Below are positions 9,692-19,753 of a stretch of 64,000 nucleotides of DNA, in pieces; the first letter of the stretch is position 1; each line of letters opens with the position of its first letter. Below the pieces are notes generated by a model. The model made no database searches, was not told the origin of the DNA, and was given only the letters and a program-made list of their open reading frames with translations. The position numbers were made by a program, and so were the translations under genes. Origin of the DNA: Companilactobacillus sp. RD055328 (lineage in GTDB: Bacteria > Bacillota > Bacilli > Lactobacillales > Lactobacillaceae); contig NZ_BQUT01000001.1 of assembly GCF_022835675.1 (NCBI RefSeq), forward strand, positions 62,001 through 126,000, written 5' to 3'.

Positions 9692-10663
9692 TTATTTCTC
9701 TTCACTTTCACTTGCAATAAGTTGTAAGTCACCTTTAATTGTCCATTCCTTGATTTGTGCAGGAATTAGGAAATGATCCCCTTTGTTCAATTCGTAATCA
9801 ACTCCATCCACAACTAACTTACCAGAACCTGTAATAACTGATGCCAGTGTATATTGTCCTACTCTATGGGACAAACTCAATTCATCTTTTACTAGCCATT
9901 CGTATACAGCAAAGAATTTTGACATTGGTGATTGTACAAATGTTGTAATTGTATTTTTACCAATTTCCTCTTTTTTGATATCCAACTTAGGAGCAGTAAA
10001 AGGAACTGTTATTGTGTCTTCTGATTGCTTAATATGCAATTCACGCTTTTCACCAGTTGCCTTATCTACACGGTCATAATCGTACATTCTATATGTTGTA
10101 TCACTACTTTGTTGTGTTTCAAGAACCAAAATTCCTTTGTTCAAAGCATGTACTGTTCCTGATGGAACATAGAAGAAATCACCTTTTTTAACAGGTACAT
10201 ATTTCAATAAGTGATCCCAGTCACCAGACTCCATCATTTCGTTCAACTCTTCATGAGTCTTAGCATTGTGTCCATAAATAAGCTCTGCGCCTTCTTCGGC
10301 ATCAATGATGTACCAGCATTCTGTCTTTCCTAATTCACCTTTTCCTTCATGTTCAGCGGCGTAGGCATTATCAGGATGCACTTGTACAGATAAACTATCT
10401 TCTGCATCCAAAATTTTAGATAATAATGGAAAAACATCCCCTTTAGCATTACCAAATACTTCGCGGTGTTCATTCCAAAGATCCCCTAATTGTGTTCCGG
10501 CAAATTCACCATTAATGACAGTACTTTGCCCATGTCTGTGACCAGAAATAGCCCAACATTCACCGATGTCGCCATCTGGTAAATCATAATCAAAAATTTC
10601 TTCTAGCTTACGTCCGCCCCAGATCTTAGGTTGAAAATATGGTTTCAAGAATAATGGTTCCAC
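9692..10663 (-). CDS. manA: Mannose-6-phosphate isomerase, type I
   Basis: This 323-residue cupin enzyme interconverts mannose-6-phosphate and fructose-6-phosphate. The start LKPYFQPKIWGG is typical of Firmicute ManA. Zinc-site residues are visible in LSVQVHPDN and in FFYVPSGTVHALNKG. The start codon is GTG, with AGAGGT seven bases upstream. It lies downstream of a PTS operon but is cut off from it by a terminator at 10737-10767 and has its own promoter region with a 16-bp palindrome. It feeds mannose taken up by a PTS into glycolysis. Confidence 0.95.
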   Translation of the reverse strand: MEPLFLKPYFQPKIWGGRKLEEIFDYDLPDGDIGECWAISGHRHGQSTVINGEFAGTQLGDLWNEHREVFGNAKGDVFPLLSKILDAEDSLSVQVHPDNAYAAEHEGKGELGKTECWYIIDAEEGAELIYGHNAKTHEELNEMMESGDWDHLLKYVPVKKGDFFYVPSGTVHALNKGILVLETQQSSDTTYRMYDYDRVDKATGEKRELHIKQSEDTITVPFTAPKLDIKKEEIGKNTITTFVQSPMSKFFAVYEWLVKDELSLSHRVGQYTLASVITGSGKLVVDGVDYELNKGDHFLIPAQIKEWTIKGDLQLIASESEEK

Positions 10664-10705
10664 AGTAATTACCTCTTATCGATTAGTATAACTAATATTT
10701 TATCA

Positions 10706-10721
10706 TTGTATGCGGATACAA
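10706..10721. promoter_or_regulatory. 16-bp palindromic operator, cre-like, upstream of manA
   Basis: TTGTATGCGGATACAA has perfect 6-bp arms around GCGG. Its inner 14 bases match the CcpA cre consensus at 12 of 14 positions. It overlaps a possible manA -35 (TTGTAT on the minus strand). It is probably a CcpA or other repressor site. Confidence 0.5.
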
Positions 10722-10736
10722 CAACTGTTTTCAATC

Positions 10737-10767
10737 AAAAAAAGATGCCATTTGGCATCTTTTTTAT
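10737..10767 (-). terminator. Terminator of the fructose/mannose PTS operon
   Basis: The hairpin AAAAGATGCCA/TGGCATCTTTT is followed by T residues on the minus strand. It lies 14 bp past the IIBC stop and separates that operon from manA. Confidence 0.85.
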
Positions 10768-10780
10768 TTAATCTCAATTT

Positions 10781-12208
10781 TTATTTTGCTTTTTTCACTG
10801 CTCTTGATTGCAAGATAATTAATAGAGTTGCACCAACAGCAACACCAATTGCAATTGATAATAAGAATAGTCCAAGATTATTTGTAGCTCCTAGTACACC
10901 AACGATTGGTCCACCATGAGGCACAACATCTGTAATTTTGAAGATAGCTCCCATAATTCCGGCAACGGCACTACCAATCATGATACTTGGAAATACACGT
11001 TTTGGATTAGCAGCAGCAAATGGAATTGCTCCTTCAGTAATACCAATTAATCCCATTAAGATAGCTGGAATTGATGCTGAAGATTCTTCTTCACTAAACA
11101 ATTTACCACGTACAGATGCAGCCACACCAACAGTCAATGGTGGTACAGCAACACAACATGCAACGATTCCCATGATTTGTGGTGCATTGGCAGTGATTGA
11201 AGCAACACCGAATAGGAAGGCAATTTTATTAATTGGGCCACCCATATCTGAAGCAACCATGACACCAATAATAGCTCCAAGAATAATACTTGTTGATGGG
11301 TTCTTAGCAAGTGCTGTAAGCATGTCTTGTAGAGCTGTCATCAGCCATGAAATTGGACCACCTAGTAAGAAGACAAACAATCCTGAAAGAATTGCTGTTC
11401 CTAGTAGTGGAATAACAAAGATAGGCATAACTGGACGCAAGTCCTTTGGTACTTTCCAACTATTCATCCATTTAACTAAATATCCACCAGCAAAACCGAT
11501 AAGAATAGCACCTAAGAAACCAGTACCAGCTTTTGTTCCCAAAATATCTGGTGAGTTAGCTACCATAGCTGAAATCATAACTGGAGCTAAAGCAGCACGT
11601 CCGGCAATAGCGTCACCAATGTAACCAGCCAAAATAGGAATCATTAATGTGAATCCGAAGACACCAATAGCATTCATCTTAGACCAGATTGTTCCATCTG
11701 GAATTACCATACCTTGAGCTGTAGCGTGTCCGCCAATAGCAATTGATAAAGCAATGAATAGTCCACCAACAACAACGAATGGAATCATATGTGATACACC
11801 ATTCAATAATTGTTTAACTGCTGGTTTTTGACCACCTGATTTTTGTGCAGGATCTTTACTTTCGTTAGCAACTTGTTTGCCATCACCTTGATAAACAGGT
11901 GTGTCCTTAATGCGATTAATTAGTTCTTCAGAGTCTTTAATAGCTGAAGGTGTGTCACCAAAAATAACCTTCTTACCAACAAAACGTTCCATACCTTCTA
12001 CGGCAACGTCAGCAGCAAAGACAACAAATTCAGCATTTTTAATATCTTCAGCTGTCAATTCATCTTCTGTTCCTGAAGCACCTTGTGTTTCAATTTTCAC
12101 TTTGTCATAACCCATTTTTTTAGCAGCTTGCTCAAGTTTTTCAGCAGCCATATATGTATGAGCAATACCAACGGGGCATTTTGTTACTCCGACAATACTT
12201 TTTGTCAT
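10781..12208 (-). CDS. PTS fructose/mannose-type transporter subunit IIBC
   Basis: This 475-residue membrane permease has an N-terminal IIB domain (residues 1 to about 100) with phospho-cysteine Cys11 in TKCPVGIAHTYMA. A polar linker (about 105-130) follows, then a IIC domain with about eight to ten membrane segments. It belongs to the fructose PTS family that imports and phosphorylates sugar. The IIA partner is encoded separately just upstream, 11 bp away. An adjacent regulator and a nearby manA recall the manR-manP-manA locus of Bacillus subtilis, so mannose is as likely a substrate as fructose. Confidence 0.9.
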   Translation of the reverse strand: MTKSIVGVTKCPVGIAHTYMAAEKLEQAAKKMGYDKVKIETQGASGTEDELTAEDIKNAEFVVFAADVAVEGMERFVGKKVIFGDTPSAIKDSEELINRIKDTPVYQGDGKQVANESKDPAQKSGGQKPAVKQLLNGVSHMIPFVVVGGLFIALSIAIGGHATAQGMVIPDGTIWSKMNAIGVFGFTLMIPILAGYIGDAIAGRAALAPVMISAMVANSPDILGTKAGTGFLGAILIGFAGGYLVKWMNSWKVPKDLRPVMPIFVIPLLGTAILSGLFVFLLGGPISWLMTALQDMLTALAKNPSTSIILGAIIGVMVASDMGGPINKIAFLFGVASITANAPQIMGIVACCVAVPPLTVGVAASVRGKLFSEEESSASIPAILMGLIGITEGAIPFAAANPKRVFPSIMIGSAVAGIMGAIFKITDVVPHGGPIVGVLGATNNLGLFLLSIAIGVAVGATLLIILQSRAVKKAK

Positions 12209-12219
12209 AATATTTCTCC

Positions 12220-12684
12220 TTATTTGTTTACAATCTCAGCAATCATGTTAAAGAGTGCATTTTGGTCGTGTTTGTTTTCATGTAGTTCACTTACAAATTC
12301 TTCATTCATTAATTTTCTTGATAGCATTGACAATAATTTAAGATGATCTTGATTACCATTACCATTAGGTGTTAATAACACTGTAGCAATCTCGATATCT
12401 TTACCGTCTAATGATTCCCAAGCAACTGGATTAGCAAAAGTAACTACTCCAATTCGTGCATCATCTAAGTCAGGAACTTGAGTATGAGGAATAGCTATTC
12501 CATCTGTAAATCCTGTTGTTCCTTCTTCTTCACGAGCTAATAATCCTGACTCAATTTGACCAGCATCAACATTTAGAACACTTCCTAATTGTTTTGCTAT
12601 TTGAGCTAGAGCAACGTCTTTTTTTGCTGGATTGACATCCATGTCAATCAAAACACAATCTTTTAATAAAACTTCATTTGCCAT
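12220..12684 (-). CDS. PTS fructose-family subunit IIA
   Basis: This 154-residue cytoplasmic phosphocarrier passes phosphate from HPr to the IIB domain. The acceptor is His67 in DGIAIPHTQV, and the family motif EEEGTTGFTDGIA precedes it. The start abuts the stop of the upstream regulator gene, and IIBC follows at 11 bp, so the three form one operon. The length is normal for a free IIA of this family. Confidence 0.92.
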   Translation of the reverse strand: MANEVLLKDCVLIDMDVNPAKKDVALAQIAKQLGSVLNVDAGQIESGLLAREEEGTTGFTDGIAIPHTQVPDLDDARIGVVTFANPVAWESLDGKDIEIATVLLTPNGNGNQDHLKLLSMLSRKLMNEEFVSELHENKHDQNALFNMIAEIVNK

Positions 12685-14570
12685 TACTTTTCTCCAGTTA
12701 TTATGTTTAAAATTTCAGTGGTACTTTGGGCATTTTCAAGTTCATATATTTTTTCTTTGTCATCAATTATTTCATTCAGATAATGATATATTTTTCGAAT
12801 ATATGGACTTACTTGATCATTCATCCCCATAAAGAATACAATTTTTACATTTTCCGTCATCCAAGAAATACCATTCTTTGCTACCATTACAGCTATGAAT
12901 GGTTTTTTTATGAATTTCGTATCTGCATGTGGCAAAGCAATTTTTTCAACTGCTGTACTAGAAACCTGCTCTCGATTCATCGCAGATTCTTCAATTCCAA
13001 TATTCGCATAACTATTGTTTATGGATTCCCTAGTTAATTTGCTTATTGCTTGAGCATAACCAAGCTTTTCTTCTTCAATAATAATTAAGTTTGTATCAAA
13101 TAATTCCGTGAAATAATCAAATGATTCATTTTGAGAATTGATGTTTTGAATCACTTTTTTTATTTTTTCTTTGTCTTTATCCGTTAGAAATGGAGAAACA
13201 ATTACACAGGGCTTTTCAATATTTGTTAATGGAATAGTTGAAATAATTAAATCTTCATTGATATTCGAATTATTAACTTCATGACTTCTTAGAACACGTT
13301 CAACATTAATTGCATTTCTCATGTTTTGATTAATTTTTTCTTCTAGCAATCTAGAAGTACCAATTCCCGTGTTACAAACAATTACTGCACTAACTGGAGC
13401 ATCAGGTGTACGTCGTCGTTCAAAATATGATTCAAAATGTAGCGCTGTAAAAGCCACTTCATCTTCGTTTAACTTAATTTGTAATCTTTGTTCTAACTTA
13501 GTAATCAAATTCAATGCTTCTTCAAATGATAACGGAAATTTTATTTTTATTTGTTCTGTATATGGATTATTAATATTCATCCCAAATTTAGCTCTGCGCA
13601 ATGAACCTGACAAGTGCTGATACAATCCTTCAATTAGCTGTTCATCGAAATCATTAGATAATATTTTTTTGATATCATCTTTCAAATTCAAGAAATCATC
13701 ATCATGATTGATTTCTTTATGATTTTCCAACTTAATTAATATAATAAAATTATTTAAATAAATAAGTTGTTCAACATTTAATTGATAATTAAATGCCTTG
13801 TTAAAATCATGACTTAATTCAATAGTCTCATTTTCTAGTGGTGTTGGCGACTTATCGTAACTGCTCTTACTAGATAATGAAAGTTGTAAAATAAGATAAA
13901 TTATAAGGGTTTCATATTCATAATCAGTCAGATTATACGAATGTTGTGAAATAAACACATCAACAATTTTGAAGACTTTTTTGGTTTCACTTTGCTTAAA
14001 ATAACTGTCCAAAATTGGTGGAAACAACACGTTTTCATGACTACTAGTCATAAGCTTATTACCCCAGAATTGATGTATTACATCAATTAAAAATGGATAT
14101 TTAATTTTATCTGGCAAAACAACACTCAACGAACCATTATTGGTTACCAGCTGTCCTCCATTTTCGGCAATAAAACTTCGTACTTTTGTTAGATCAGATT
14201 CAATAGTTCGCCGACTGACATATAGTTGCTCACTCAATTGCGATATTGATACTCTACTCTTATTAAAAATCAGTGTAGCAATGATAAACATTTGTCGATC
14301 TTCTGGAGTATCCGGCACAACATTATCTGCATTTTCATTAAAGACAGTATTCAACTTATCTAAATCACCTTCAAAGCGAATGCCTATTGAGCGATCACGT
14401 TTCAACTGAATATTAATATCGTAGTTGTCTATTCTTTCAGTTAGCTGATTGAGATATTTGGTCACAGTTGGTCTTGATATTTTGAATTCTTTAACTAAAT
14501 CAGAGTAATGAACACATTCATTTTCCAGAATATATTGTGCCATTTTCAACTCAGTTTTCGGCAATGTCAT
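12684..14570 (-). CDS. PRD-containing transcriptional activator of the PTS operon
   Basis: This 628-residue ManR/MtlR/LicR-type regulator begins with helix-turn-helix segments (about residues 1-170, e.g. VHYSDLVKEFKISRPTVTKYL and SISQLSEQLYVSRRTIESDL). Two PRD domains follow, then an EIIB-like domain with a cysteine in VIVCNTGIGTSR, and a C-terminal EIIA-like domain with a phospho-His in IALPHADTK. Phosphorylation by PTS proteins would tune its activity to sugar supply. I start at the ATG at 14570, which has an AAAGGGGG site, rather than an in-frame codon 24 residues upstream. It leads the operon with IIA and IIBC. Confidence 0.9.
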   Translation of the reverse strand: MTLPKTELKMAQYILENECVHYSDLVKEFKISRPTVTKYLNQLTERIDNYDINIQLKRDRSIGIRFEGDLDKLNTVFNENADNVVPDTPEDRQMFIIATLIFNKSRVSISQLSEQLYVSRRTIESDLTKVRSFIAENGGQLVTNNGSLSVVLPDKIKYPFLIDVIHQFWGNKLMTSSHENVLFPPILDSYFKQSETKKVFKIVDVFISQHSYNLTDYEYETLIIYLILQLSLSSKSSYDKSPTPLENETIELSHDFNKAFNYQLNVEQLIYLNNFIILIKLENHKEINHDDDFLNLKDDIKKILSNDFDEQLIEGLYQHLSGSLRRAKFGMNINNPYTEQIKIKFPLSFEEALNLITKLEQRLQIKLNEDEVAFTALHFESYFERRRTPDAPVSAVIVCNTGIGTSRLLEEKINQNMRNAINVERVLRSHEVNNSNINEDLIISTIPLTNIEKPCVIVSPFLTDKDKEKIKKVIQNINSQNESFDYFTELFDTNLIIIEEEKLGYAQAISKLTRESINNSYANIGIEESAMNREQVSSTAVEKIALPHADTKFIKKPFIAVMVAKNGISWMTENVKIVFFMGMNDQVSPYIRKIYHYLNEIIDDKEKIYELENAQSTTEILNIITGEK

Positions 14571-14693
14571 TTTCAACCCCCTTTCTATGAAATCCCTTAC
14601 ATTAAAATCATAACATTCATTTTTATTTGTGCATGCAGACAAGTTTAGTACTTAATAGTAAAAAAATTGCGGAGAAAATCTTAATTCAAATCA

Positions 14694-14732
14694 AAAAGCT
14701 AGTGGATAATTCATATCCTACTAGCTTTTTAA
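14694..14732 (-). terminator. rex terminator
   Basis: The stem AAAAAGCTAGT(A)GGATA / TATCC(T)ACTAGCTTTTT, with an adjacent T run, lies just past the rex stop. Confidence 0.8.
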
Positions 14733-14738
14733 ATATTT

Positions 14739-15368
14739 TTATTCTTCAAAATTATCCAAGAAATATATTAATGTTTGTAATTCATTAGCTAAATCAACAT
14801 TGTGTACCCGTACATCGTCTTCAACAGTCAATCTAACTGGAGTAAAGTTAAGAATTCCTTTCACTCCTGCAGCAGTTAATTCATTAGCTGTTTTTTGGGC
14901 TACTGAAGCTGGAACCGACAAAATAATGACATCAATTTGTTGTAATTGTAATTGTTTTACCACTTCACTCATTTTATATACAGGAACGCCACTTTGAACT
15001 GTATCCACAATCTGGGGATCAATATCAAAAGCTGCCGCAATTCTCACATTATTAGTTTGTGAAAAATTATAATTTAACAATGCATGACCCAAGTTACCAA
15101 CACCAATCAAAGCTACATTAGTACGTCGATCTTGATTAAGTAGCTTCTTGAAGAATGCCAATAATTCTACAACATCATATCCATATCCTCGTTTACCCAA
15201 GGTCCCAAAATATGAAAAATCTCGTCTAATTGTTGCACTATCAATCTTCGTAGCATCCGCCAATTCAGATGAAGATACCTTATTAGTCTCAGAATCCCTC
15301 AAAAATTGGAAATATCGATAGTATAATGGCAATCTTCTAATTGTAGCCTTTGGTATTTTTTTATCCAT
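14739..15368 (-). CDS. rex: Redox-sensing transcriptional repressor Rex
   Basis: This 209-residue repressor has an N-terminal winged helix (about residues 1-80; [20 protein letters not shown]) and a Rossmann NAD(H) domain with [15 protein letters not shown]. It senses the NADH/NAD ratio and represses fermentation genes such as alcohol and lactate dehydrogenases. A candidate Rex operator lies before the adh gene in this window (61285-61302). It is monocistronic and divergent from the ABC-F gene. Confidence 0.95.
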   Translation of the reverse strand: MDKKIPKATIRRLPLYYRYFQFLRDSETNKVSSSELADATKIDSATIRRDFSYFGTLGKRGYGYDVVELLAFFKKLLNQDRRTNVALIGVGNLGHALLNYNFSQTNNVRIAAAFDIDPQIVDTVQSGVPVYKMSEVVKQLQLQQIDVIILSVPASVAQKTANELTAAGVKGILNFTPVRLTVEDDVRVHNVDLANELQTLIYFLDNFEE

Positions 15369-15506
15369 AACTTCCCCCTGCTTGTTAAACTCTTCACTAT
15401 TATCCCTCTCTATCTTATATAACCAACCCTAAAAATACAATATAGATTACTAACTTTGTGAATTGATGTTAAAATATATTTACTTACATTACTCAGGAGA
15501 AAAAAT

Positions 15507-17423
15507 TTGATTCTATTACAAGCCACTAAAGTCGCCCGTTTCTTCGGTGTCGATAAACTATTTTCTAATATAACTTTTTCTATTCAAGAAAATTCACGAA
15601 TTGGCTTGGTCGGACGAAACGGTGCAGGTAAATCTACCTTACTAAAAATCATTAACGGGCAAAATCCACCTGATGAAGGTGAAATAAGTACGCGTAAAAA
15701 CCTATCAATCGGTTATCAAGAACAATCTTCTGGCTTAAATTCTGACAATACAATTTATGCTGAAATGCTTACAGTCTTTAAAGACTTGCAAGATCAAGAA
15801 AAAGAACTTCGAAATATGGAAGCTCAAATGGCTTCTGCTGATCCTGATTTATTAAAACGTTATGACCAACTACAAAATGACTTTAAGAACAACAATGGTT
15901 ATGGTTACGAAGCAGAAATTCGTTCCGTTCTAGCTGGTTTCTCGTTTCCTGAAGAGACACACAACAAACAAATTTCTACACTTTCAGGTGGCGAGAAATC
16001 TCGTTTAGTTTTAGCCAAATTACTATTAGAACATCATGATTTATTGTTACTCGATGAACCTACTAACCATTTAGATATTCAAACGCTTGAATGGCTTGAA
16101 GGTTACCTACGTGGTTATGATGGTGCTCTTCTAATTGTTTCTCATGATCAATATTTCTTAGATCAGGTAGTTAATGAAATCGTTGAAATCGATCATCACA
16201 GTTCTACTCATTATTCAGGTAATTATACTTTTTATTTAAAAGAAAAGAAGAAAAACCAAGAACTAGCTTGGAAAAATTATACTAAACAACAAGAAGAAAT
16301 AAAAAAACTCCAAGAATTCGTTGATAAGAACATTGCTCGTGCTTCTACTACTAAACAAGCACAAAGCCGTCGCAAACAATTAGAAAAGATGGATGTCCTC
16401 GAGAAACCTTTAGGTGAAGCTGGTAGTGCAAGGTTCCGCTTCACTGCCGATAAGCAAAGTGGTAAAGAAGTTCTGCAAGTTAAAGATTTATCAATCGGTT
16501 ACGATGAAGCAAATGTCATGGCTGATCCAATCAACTTTGAAGTCATGAAAGATGAACGTATCGGTATTATTGGTCAAAATGGTGTTGGTAAATCAACTCT
16601 ACTTAAGACTATTCTAGAGATAATTCCAGCACTTAGAGGTGAAGTTCATTTCGGTACTAATGTCCAAACTGGTTATTACGATCAAAACATTCAAAATCTT
16701 GATAACAAGAAAACAGTTTTTTCACAAATTCATGATGAACATCCCTTAATGACTGAAGGAGAAGTGAGAAGCATTCTAGGCTCATTCTTATTCAGAGGTG
16801 ATGATGTAACTAAGTCTGTTACTTCATTGTCAGGTGGCGAACGTGCTCGTCTATTATTAACCAAATTAAATATGGAGCACGATAATTTCTTGATTATGGA
16901 TGAGCCCACTAACCACTTAGATATTGATAGTAAAGAAGTCTTAGAAGATGCTCTAATTGAGTTCAATGGGACTGTCTTATTTGTTTCTCATGACCGTTAC
17001 TTACTTAATACAGTAGCAACAAAAATCATTGAAATCACACCTGAAGGTAGCATTGCATATCTTGGTGATTATGATTACTACATTGATAAGAAACGTGAAA
17101 ATCAATTAATACAAGATGAAGAAAATTCAGATGAACCAGTTATTAAAAATATCAGTGAGAAAAAATTATCATACGAACAGAGTAAAGAACAACAAAAAGA
17201 AATCCGTAAAGTCCAACGTGTAGTTGATGAATTAGAAGCAATTATTGATGAAAAAGAAACCAGAATTAGTGAAATCAATAAATTAATGTTTGATGAATAC
17301 CTCGTTAATGATTACGAAAAAATGTCAAACTTACAAAAAGAACTTGATCAATTACAAGCAGAACTTCCAGACATTGAATTACAATGGACTGAAAAAAGTG
17401 AAGAACTTGAAGAATTACAATAA
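15507..17423 (+). CDS. ABC-F family ATPase (YdiF-like)
   Basis: This 638-residue soluble protein has two ABC domains and no membrane segments. Walker A motifs GRNGAGKST and GQNGVGKST, signatures LSGGEKSR and LSGGERAR, and two LLDEPTNHLD-type Walker B motifs are all intact. A charged interdomain linker and a C-terminal coiled coil (about residues 545-638) fit the YdiF/Uup group. ABC-F proteins act on ribosomes, rescuing or tuning translation. The start is TTG with AGGAG seven bases upstream. I see nothing to mark it as an antibiotic-resistance ABC-F. Confidence 0.9.
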   Translation: MILLQATKVARFFGVDKLFSNITFSIQENSRIGLVGRNGAGKSTLLKIINGQNPPDEGEISTRKNLSIGYQEQSSGLNSDNTIYAEMLTVFKDLQDQEKELRNMEAQMASADPDLLKRYDQLQNDFKNNNGYGYEAEIRSVLAGFSFPEETHNKQISTLSGGEKSRLVLAKLLLEHHDLLLLDEPTNHLDIQTLEWLEGYLRGYDGALLIVSHDQYFLDQVVNEIVEIDHHSSTHYSGNYTFYLKEKKKNQELAWKNYTKQQEEIKKLQEFVDKNIARASTTKQAQSRRKQLEKMDVLEKPLGEAGSARFRFTADKQSGKEVLQVKDLSIGYDEANVMADPINFEVMKDERIGIIGQNGVGKSTLLKTILEIIPALRGEVHFGTNVQTGYYDQNIQNLDNKKTVFSQIHDEHPLMTEGEVRSILGSFLFRGDDVTKSVTSLSGGERARLLLTKLNMEHDNFLIMDEPTNHLDIDSKEVLEDALIEFNGTVLFVSHDRYLLNTVATKIIEITPEGSIAYLGDYDYYIDKKRENQLIQDEENSDEPVIKNISEKKLSYEQSKEQQKEIRKVQRVVDELEAIIDEKETRISEINKLMFDEYLVNDYEKMSNLQKELDQLQAELPDIELQWTEKSEELEELQ

Positions 17424-17450
17424 AAAAGACAGCCAACGGCTGTCTTTTTG
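17423..17450. terminator. Bidirectional terminator, ABC-F / tsaD
   Basis: The stem AAAGACAGCC/GGCTGTCTTT, with A and T runs on both sides, separates two convergent genes. Confidence 0.85.
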
Positions 17451-17452
17451 TT

Positions 17453-18466
17453 TTATTCAAAATCTAAACTTGGATCGGCATTTAAGTCTAATCCAGCAAA
17501 ATTACCTTGATCGTATTCAATCTGAGCAGCAGCACCTATCATCGCTGCATTATCTCCACATAATCGTAAAGGTGGCACGATTAATTCAAGATCTAATTTA
17601 CGTTTAATAATTTCTTCTTCAAAGCGTTTCTTTAATCCTGAATTAGCAGCGACTCCACCTGCTACAACAAGTTGTTTAACCTTATGATTCTCTAATGCTC
17701 TAAAAGTTTTTTCGGTTAAAATATCAACTACACATTCCTGAAAACTTGTAGCTAAATCATTCTTATCTAACTCTTCACCAATTTGATCAGCATGATGCAT
17801 TGTATTGATGAATGCACTCTTTAATCCACTAAAACTAAAATCAAGATTATCTTCTTTTAACATTGCACGTGGGAAATCAAATGTATCGTTACCTAATTGT
17901 GCCATTTCATCAATTTGCTTACCTGCTGGATAAGGCAATCCGATTACTCGTCCGACCTTGTCAAAAGCTTCTCCGACAGCATCATCTCTTGTATCACCTA
18001 ATCGTTCAAATTCTCCAGGATTATTCACCATAACAATCTCAGTATGGCCTCCTGAAACAATTAACGCCATGAATGGATATTCTAATTCCGCCACTAAGTT
18101 GGCAGCATAGATATGACCTGACAAATGGTTAACTTTAATAAGTGGTAAATTATGCGCAAAAGCTACACTCTTAGCAGCCATAATTCCAATTAACAATGAC
18201 CCGACTAATCCTGGGCCATATGTAACTGCCACTGCATCTAAGTCATCATAGCTAACTTTAGCTTCATCTAGCGCTAATTGAATACAAGCAGTTACCTGTT
18301 CAACATGATGACGGCTAGCTACTTCTGGCACCACTCCACCAAAACGTTGATGACTCTTGATTTGCGTAGCAATAATATTCGATAAGATTTCTTTACCATT
18401 TTTGATAACTGCAACACTTGTTTCATCACAGCTAGATTCAAAAGCTAAAATTATTGTATCTTTCAA
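17453..18466 (-). CDS. tsaD: tRNA t6A threonylcarbamoyltransferase TsaD
   Basis: This 337-residue ASKHA-fold enzyme transfers the threonylcarbamoyl group to A37 of ANN-decoding tRNAs. Visible motifs are [12 protein letters not shown], the metal-binding [15 protein letters not shown] and [12 protein letters not shown]. It is the last of a tsaB-rimI-tsaD cluster, and TsaB is its partner. Length and motifs are normal. Confidence 0.97.
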   Translation of the reverse strand: MKDTIILAFESSCDETSVAVIKNGKEILSNIIATQIKSHQRFGGVVPEVASRHHVEQVTACIQLALDEAKVSYDDLDAVAVTYGPGLVGSLLIGIMAAKSVAFAHNLPLIKVNHLSGHIYAANLVAELEYPFMALIVSGGHTEIVMVNNPGEFERLGDTRDDAVGEAFDKVGRVIGLPYPAGKQIDEMAQLGNDTFDFPRAMLKEDNLDFSFSGLKSAFINTMHHADQIGEELDKNDLATSFQECVVDILTEKTFRALENHKVKQLVVAGGVAANSGLKKRFEEEIIKRKLDLELIVPPLRLCGDNAAMIGAAAQIEYDQGNFAGLDLNADPSLDFE

Positions 18467-18475
18467 ATTTCTCTC

Positions 18476-19000
18476 CTACTTATTAATATGTTTACACAAC
18501 TCTAAACCGTCATGGCCATTATCATAATAATTCTTGATAGATTTTGTCTCGTAAAATCCTAATGATTTGTAAAGCTTAATTGCTCGTGTATTTTGCGCAT
18601 CTACTTCCAAAGTTAACTTAGAAAAATCAGCTTCACGAACTAGTTTAAAACAAATATCTAATAACAAATGTCCTAATCCCTTATTTTGAAAACTAGGTAA
18701 TACACTAATATTTGTTATGTGTGCTTCTTGAATATTCTTAGTTGAAATACCCAGAATTGCAATAATTTGGTCGTTTGTTTTAACCAGTAAATATATATGA
18801 CTTCTTCTTGTTAATTCGTACATATACGTTTGACGTGTCCACGGTTGATAATCCAAATACACCGCAGATTGCAATGTCATCACTTCATCCAAATCATGAA
18901 TTGAAGCTGTTGTTATATCTAAACTTAAACCATCATGTATTAGATGCATATCTGTAAAAAGAAATGGTCGCAAGAATAGTTTTTTAAACTCTTTGAACAT
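18476..19000 (-). CDS. rimI: Ribosomal-protein-alanine N-acetyltransferase RimI
   Basis: This 174-residue GNAT protein has the acetyl-CoA loop LPSFQNKGLGHLLL and the C-terminal NTRAIKLYKSLGF motif usual in RimI. I start at the ATG at 19000, which has AGGA seven bases before it, rather than at an upstream in-frame GTG. It overlaps the tsaB end by 17 bp. Its place between tsaB and tsaD is the common Firmicute order. The substrate may be S18 or other N termini. Confidence 0.88.
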   Translation of the reverse strand: MFKEFKKLFLRPFLFTDMHLIHDGLSLDITTASIHDLDEVMTLQSAVYLDYQPWTRQTYMYELTRRSHIYLLVKTNDQIIAILGISTKNIQEAHITNISVLPSFQNKGLGHLLLDICFKLVREADFSKLTLEVDAQNTRAIKLYKSLGFYETKSIKNYYDNGHDGLELCKHINK

Positions 19001-19691
19001 AATCTTTTCCTGAAGTTTCACCAGTCTTTAGCCAATCATACTCTGCTTTTGTATATCTAAGATATTTAGGAATGAACGCATCAATATCAGTCACCGGATT
19101 AATTGATTTTGCTAGTTTAACTAAATTATGAGCATTTGGAATATATTCTGATGAGAATTGAGCATCTAAATTATCACTTTTTGTCGTTAATTCTTCTATT
19201 GGAGTTCCTACAAACATTACCGGACGTTTTAGACTCTCAAGTTGTGTAATTAAATCGTCAATTACATAATGTCCATCAGGTAAAACCTCAATTAACTCTT
19301 CTGATTTAAGCTCATAAGCACCCGCAAATACATTGCTTCTTCTCGCATCGAAATACGGAACAATAAGACCTTCAAATTCAGTAATATTGGCAGCAATTAG
19401 TTGTAAGCTTGAAACACCTTTAAGTTGTTTATTAAGGGTATATGCTAGAGTCTTTGCTGTAGTGACCGCAATTCTCACACCAGTAAATGATCCCGGTCCT
19501 TGAGCAACAACAATTTCATCAATATCTGTTATTGATAAATTGGCATCTTGCAATGTCTTTTCAATTGCAGGTAACAAAGTTACGCTATGTGTCTTTTTCT
19601 CATCACTAAAAAAAGACGCCAATTGTTGGCCATCTTGATCTACTGATACCGATAATGATGTATTTGAAGTGTCAAAAGCTAATGTTTTCAT
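18984..19691 (-). CDS. tsaB: t6A biosynthesis protein TsaB
   Basis: This 235-residue inactive TsaD paralogue scaffolds the TsaB-TsaD-TsaE complex for t6A synthesis. The N terminus LAFDTSNTSLSVSV and the GPGSFTGVRIAVTTAKTLA stretch are diagnostic. First gene of the tsaB-rimI-tsaD operon. Confidence 0.95.
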   Translation of the reverse strand: MKTLAFDTSNTSLSVSVDQDGQQLASFFSDEKKTHSVTLLPAIEKTLQDANLSITDIDEIVVAQGPGSFTGVRIAVTTAKTLAYTLNKQLKGVSSLQLIAANITEFEGLIVPYFDARRSNVFAGAYELKSEELIEVLPDGHYVIDDLITQLESLKRPVMFVGTPIEELTTKSDNLDAQFSSEYIPNAHNLVKLAKSINPVTDIDAFIPKYLRYTKAEYDWLKTGETSGKDYVQRV

Positions 19692-19753
19692 ATATGTGAG
19701 TCCTATATTTTTTCTATATATTATTTTATCATTTTTTCAAATCTAAAGTAGTA

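Noticed and set aside
10710-12110. Open frames on the plus strand opposite the PTS IIBC gene (e.g. 10938-11624)
   Set aside because: They mirror a real membrane-protein gene in the antisense frame, lack good start signals, and overlap it fully.
14627-14642. TTGTGCATGCAGACAA upstream of the PRD regulator as a cre site
   Set aside because: It is nearly palindromic but lacks the central CG of cre, and no known operator matches it. It may still be a site for the regulator itself.
15457-15474. TTGTGAATTGATGTTAAA between rex and the ABC-F gene as a Rex self-operator
   Set aside because: Only one half fits the Rex box; the other half does not resemble TCACAA.
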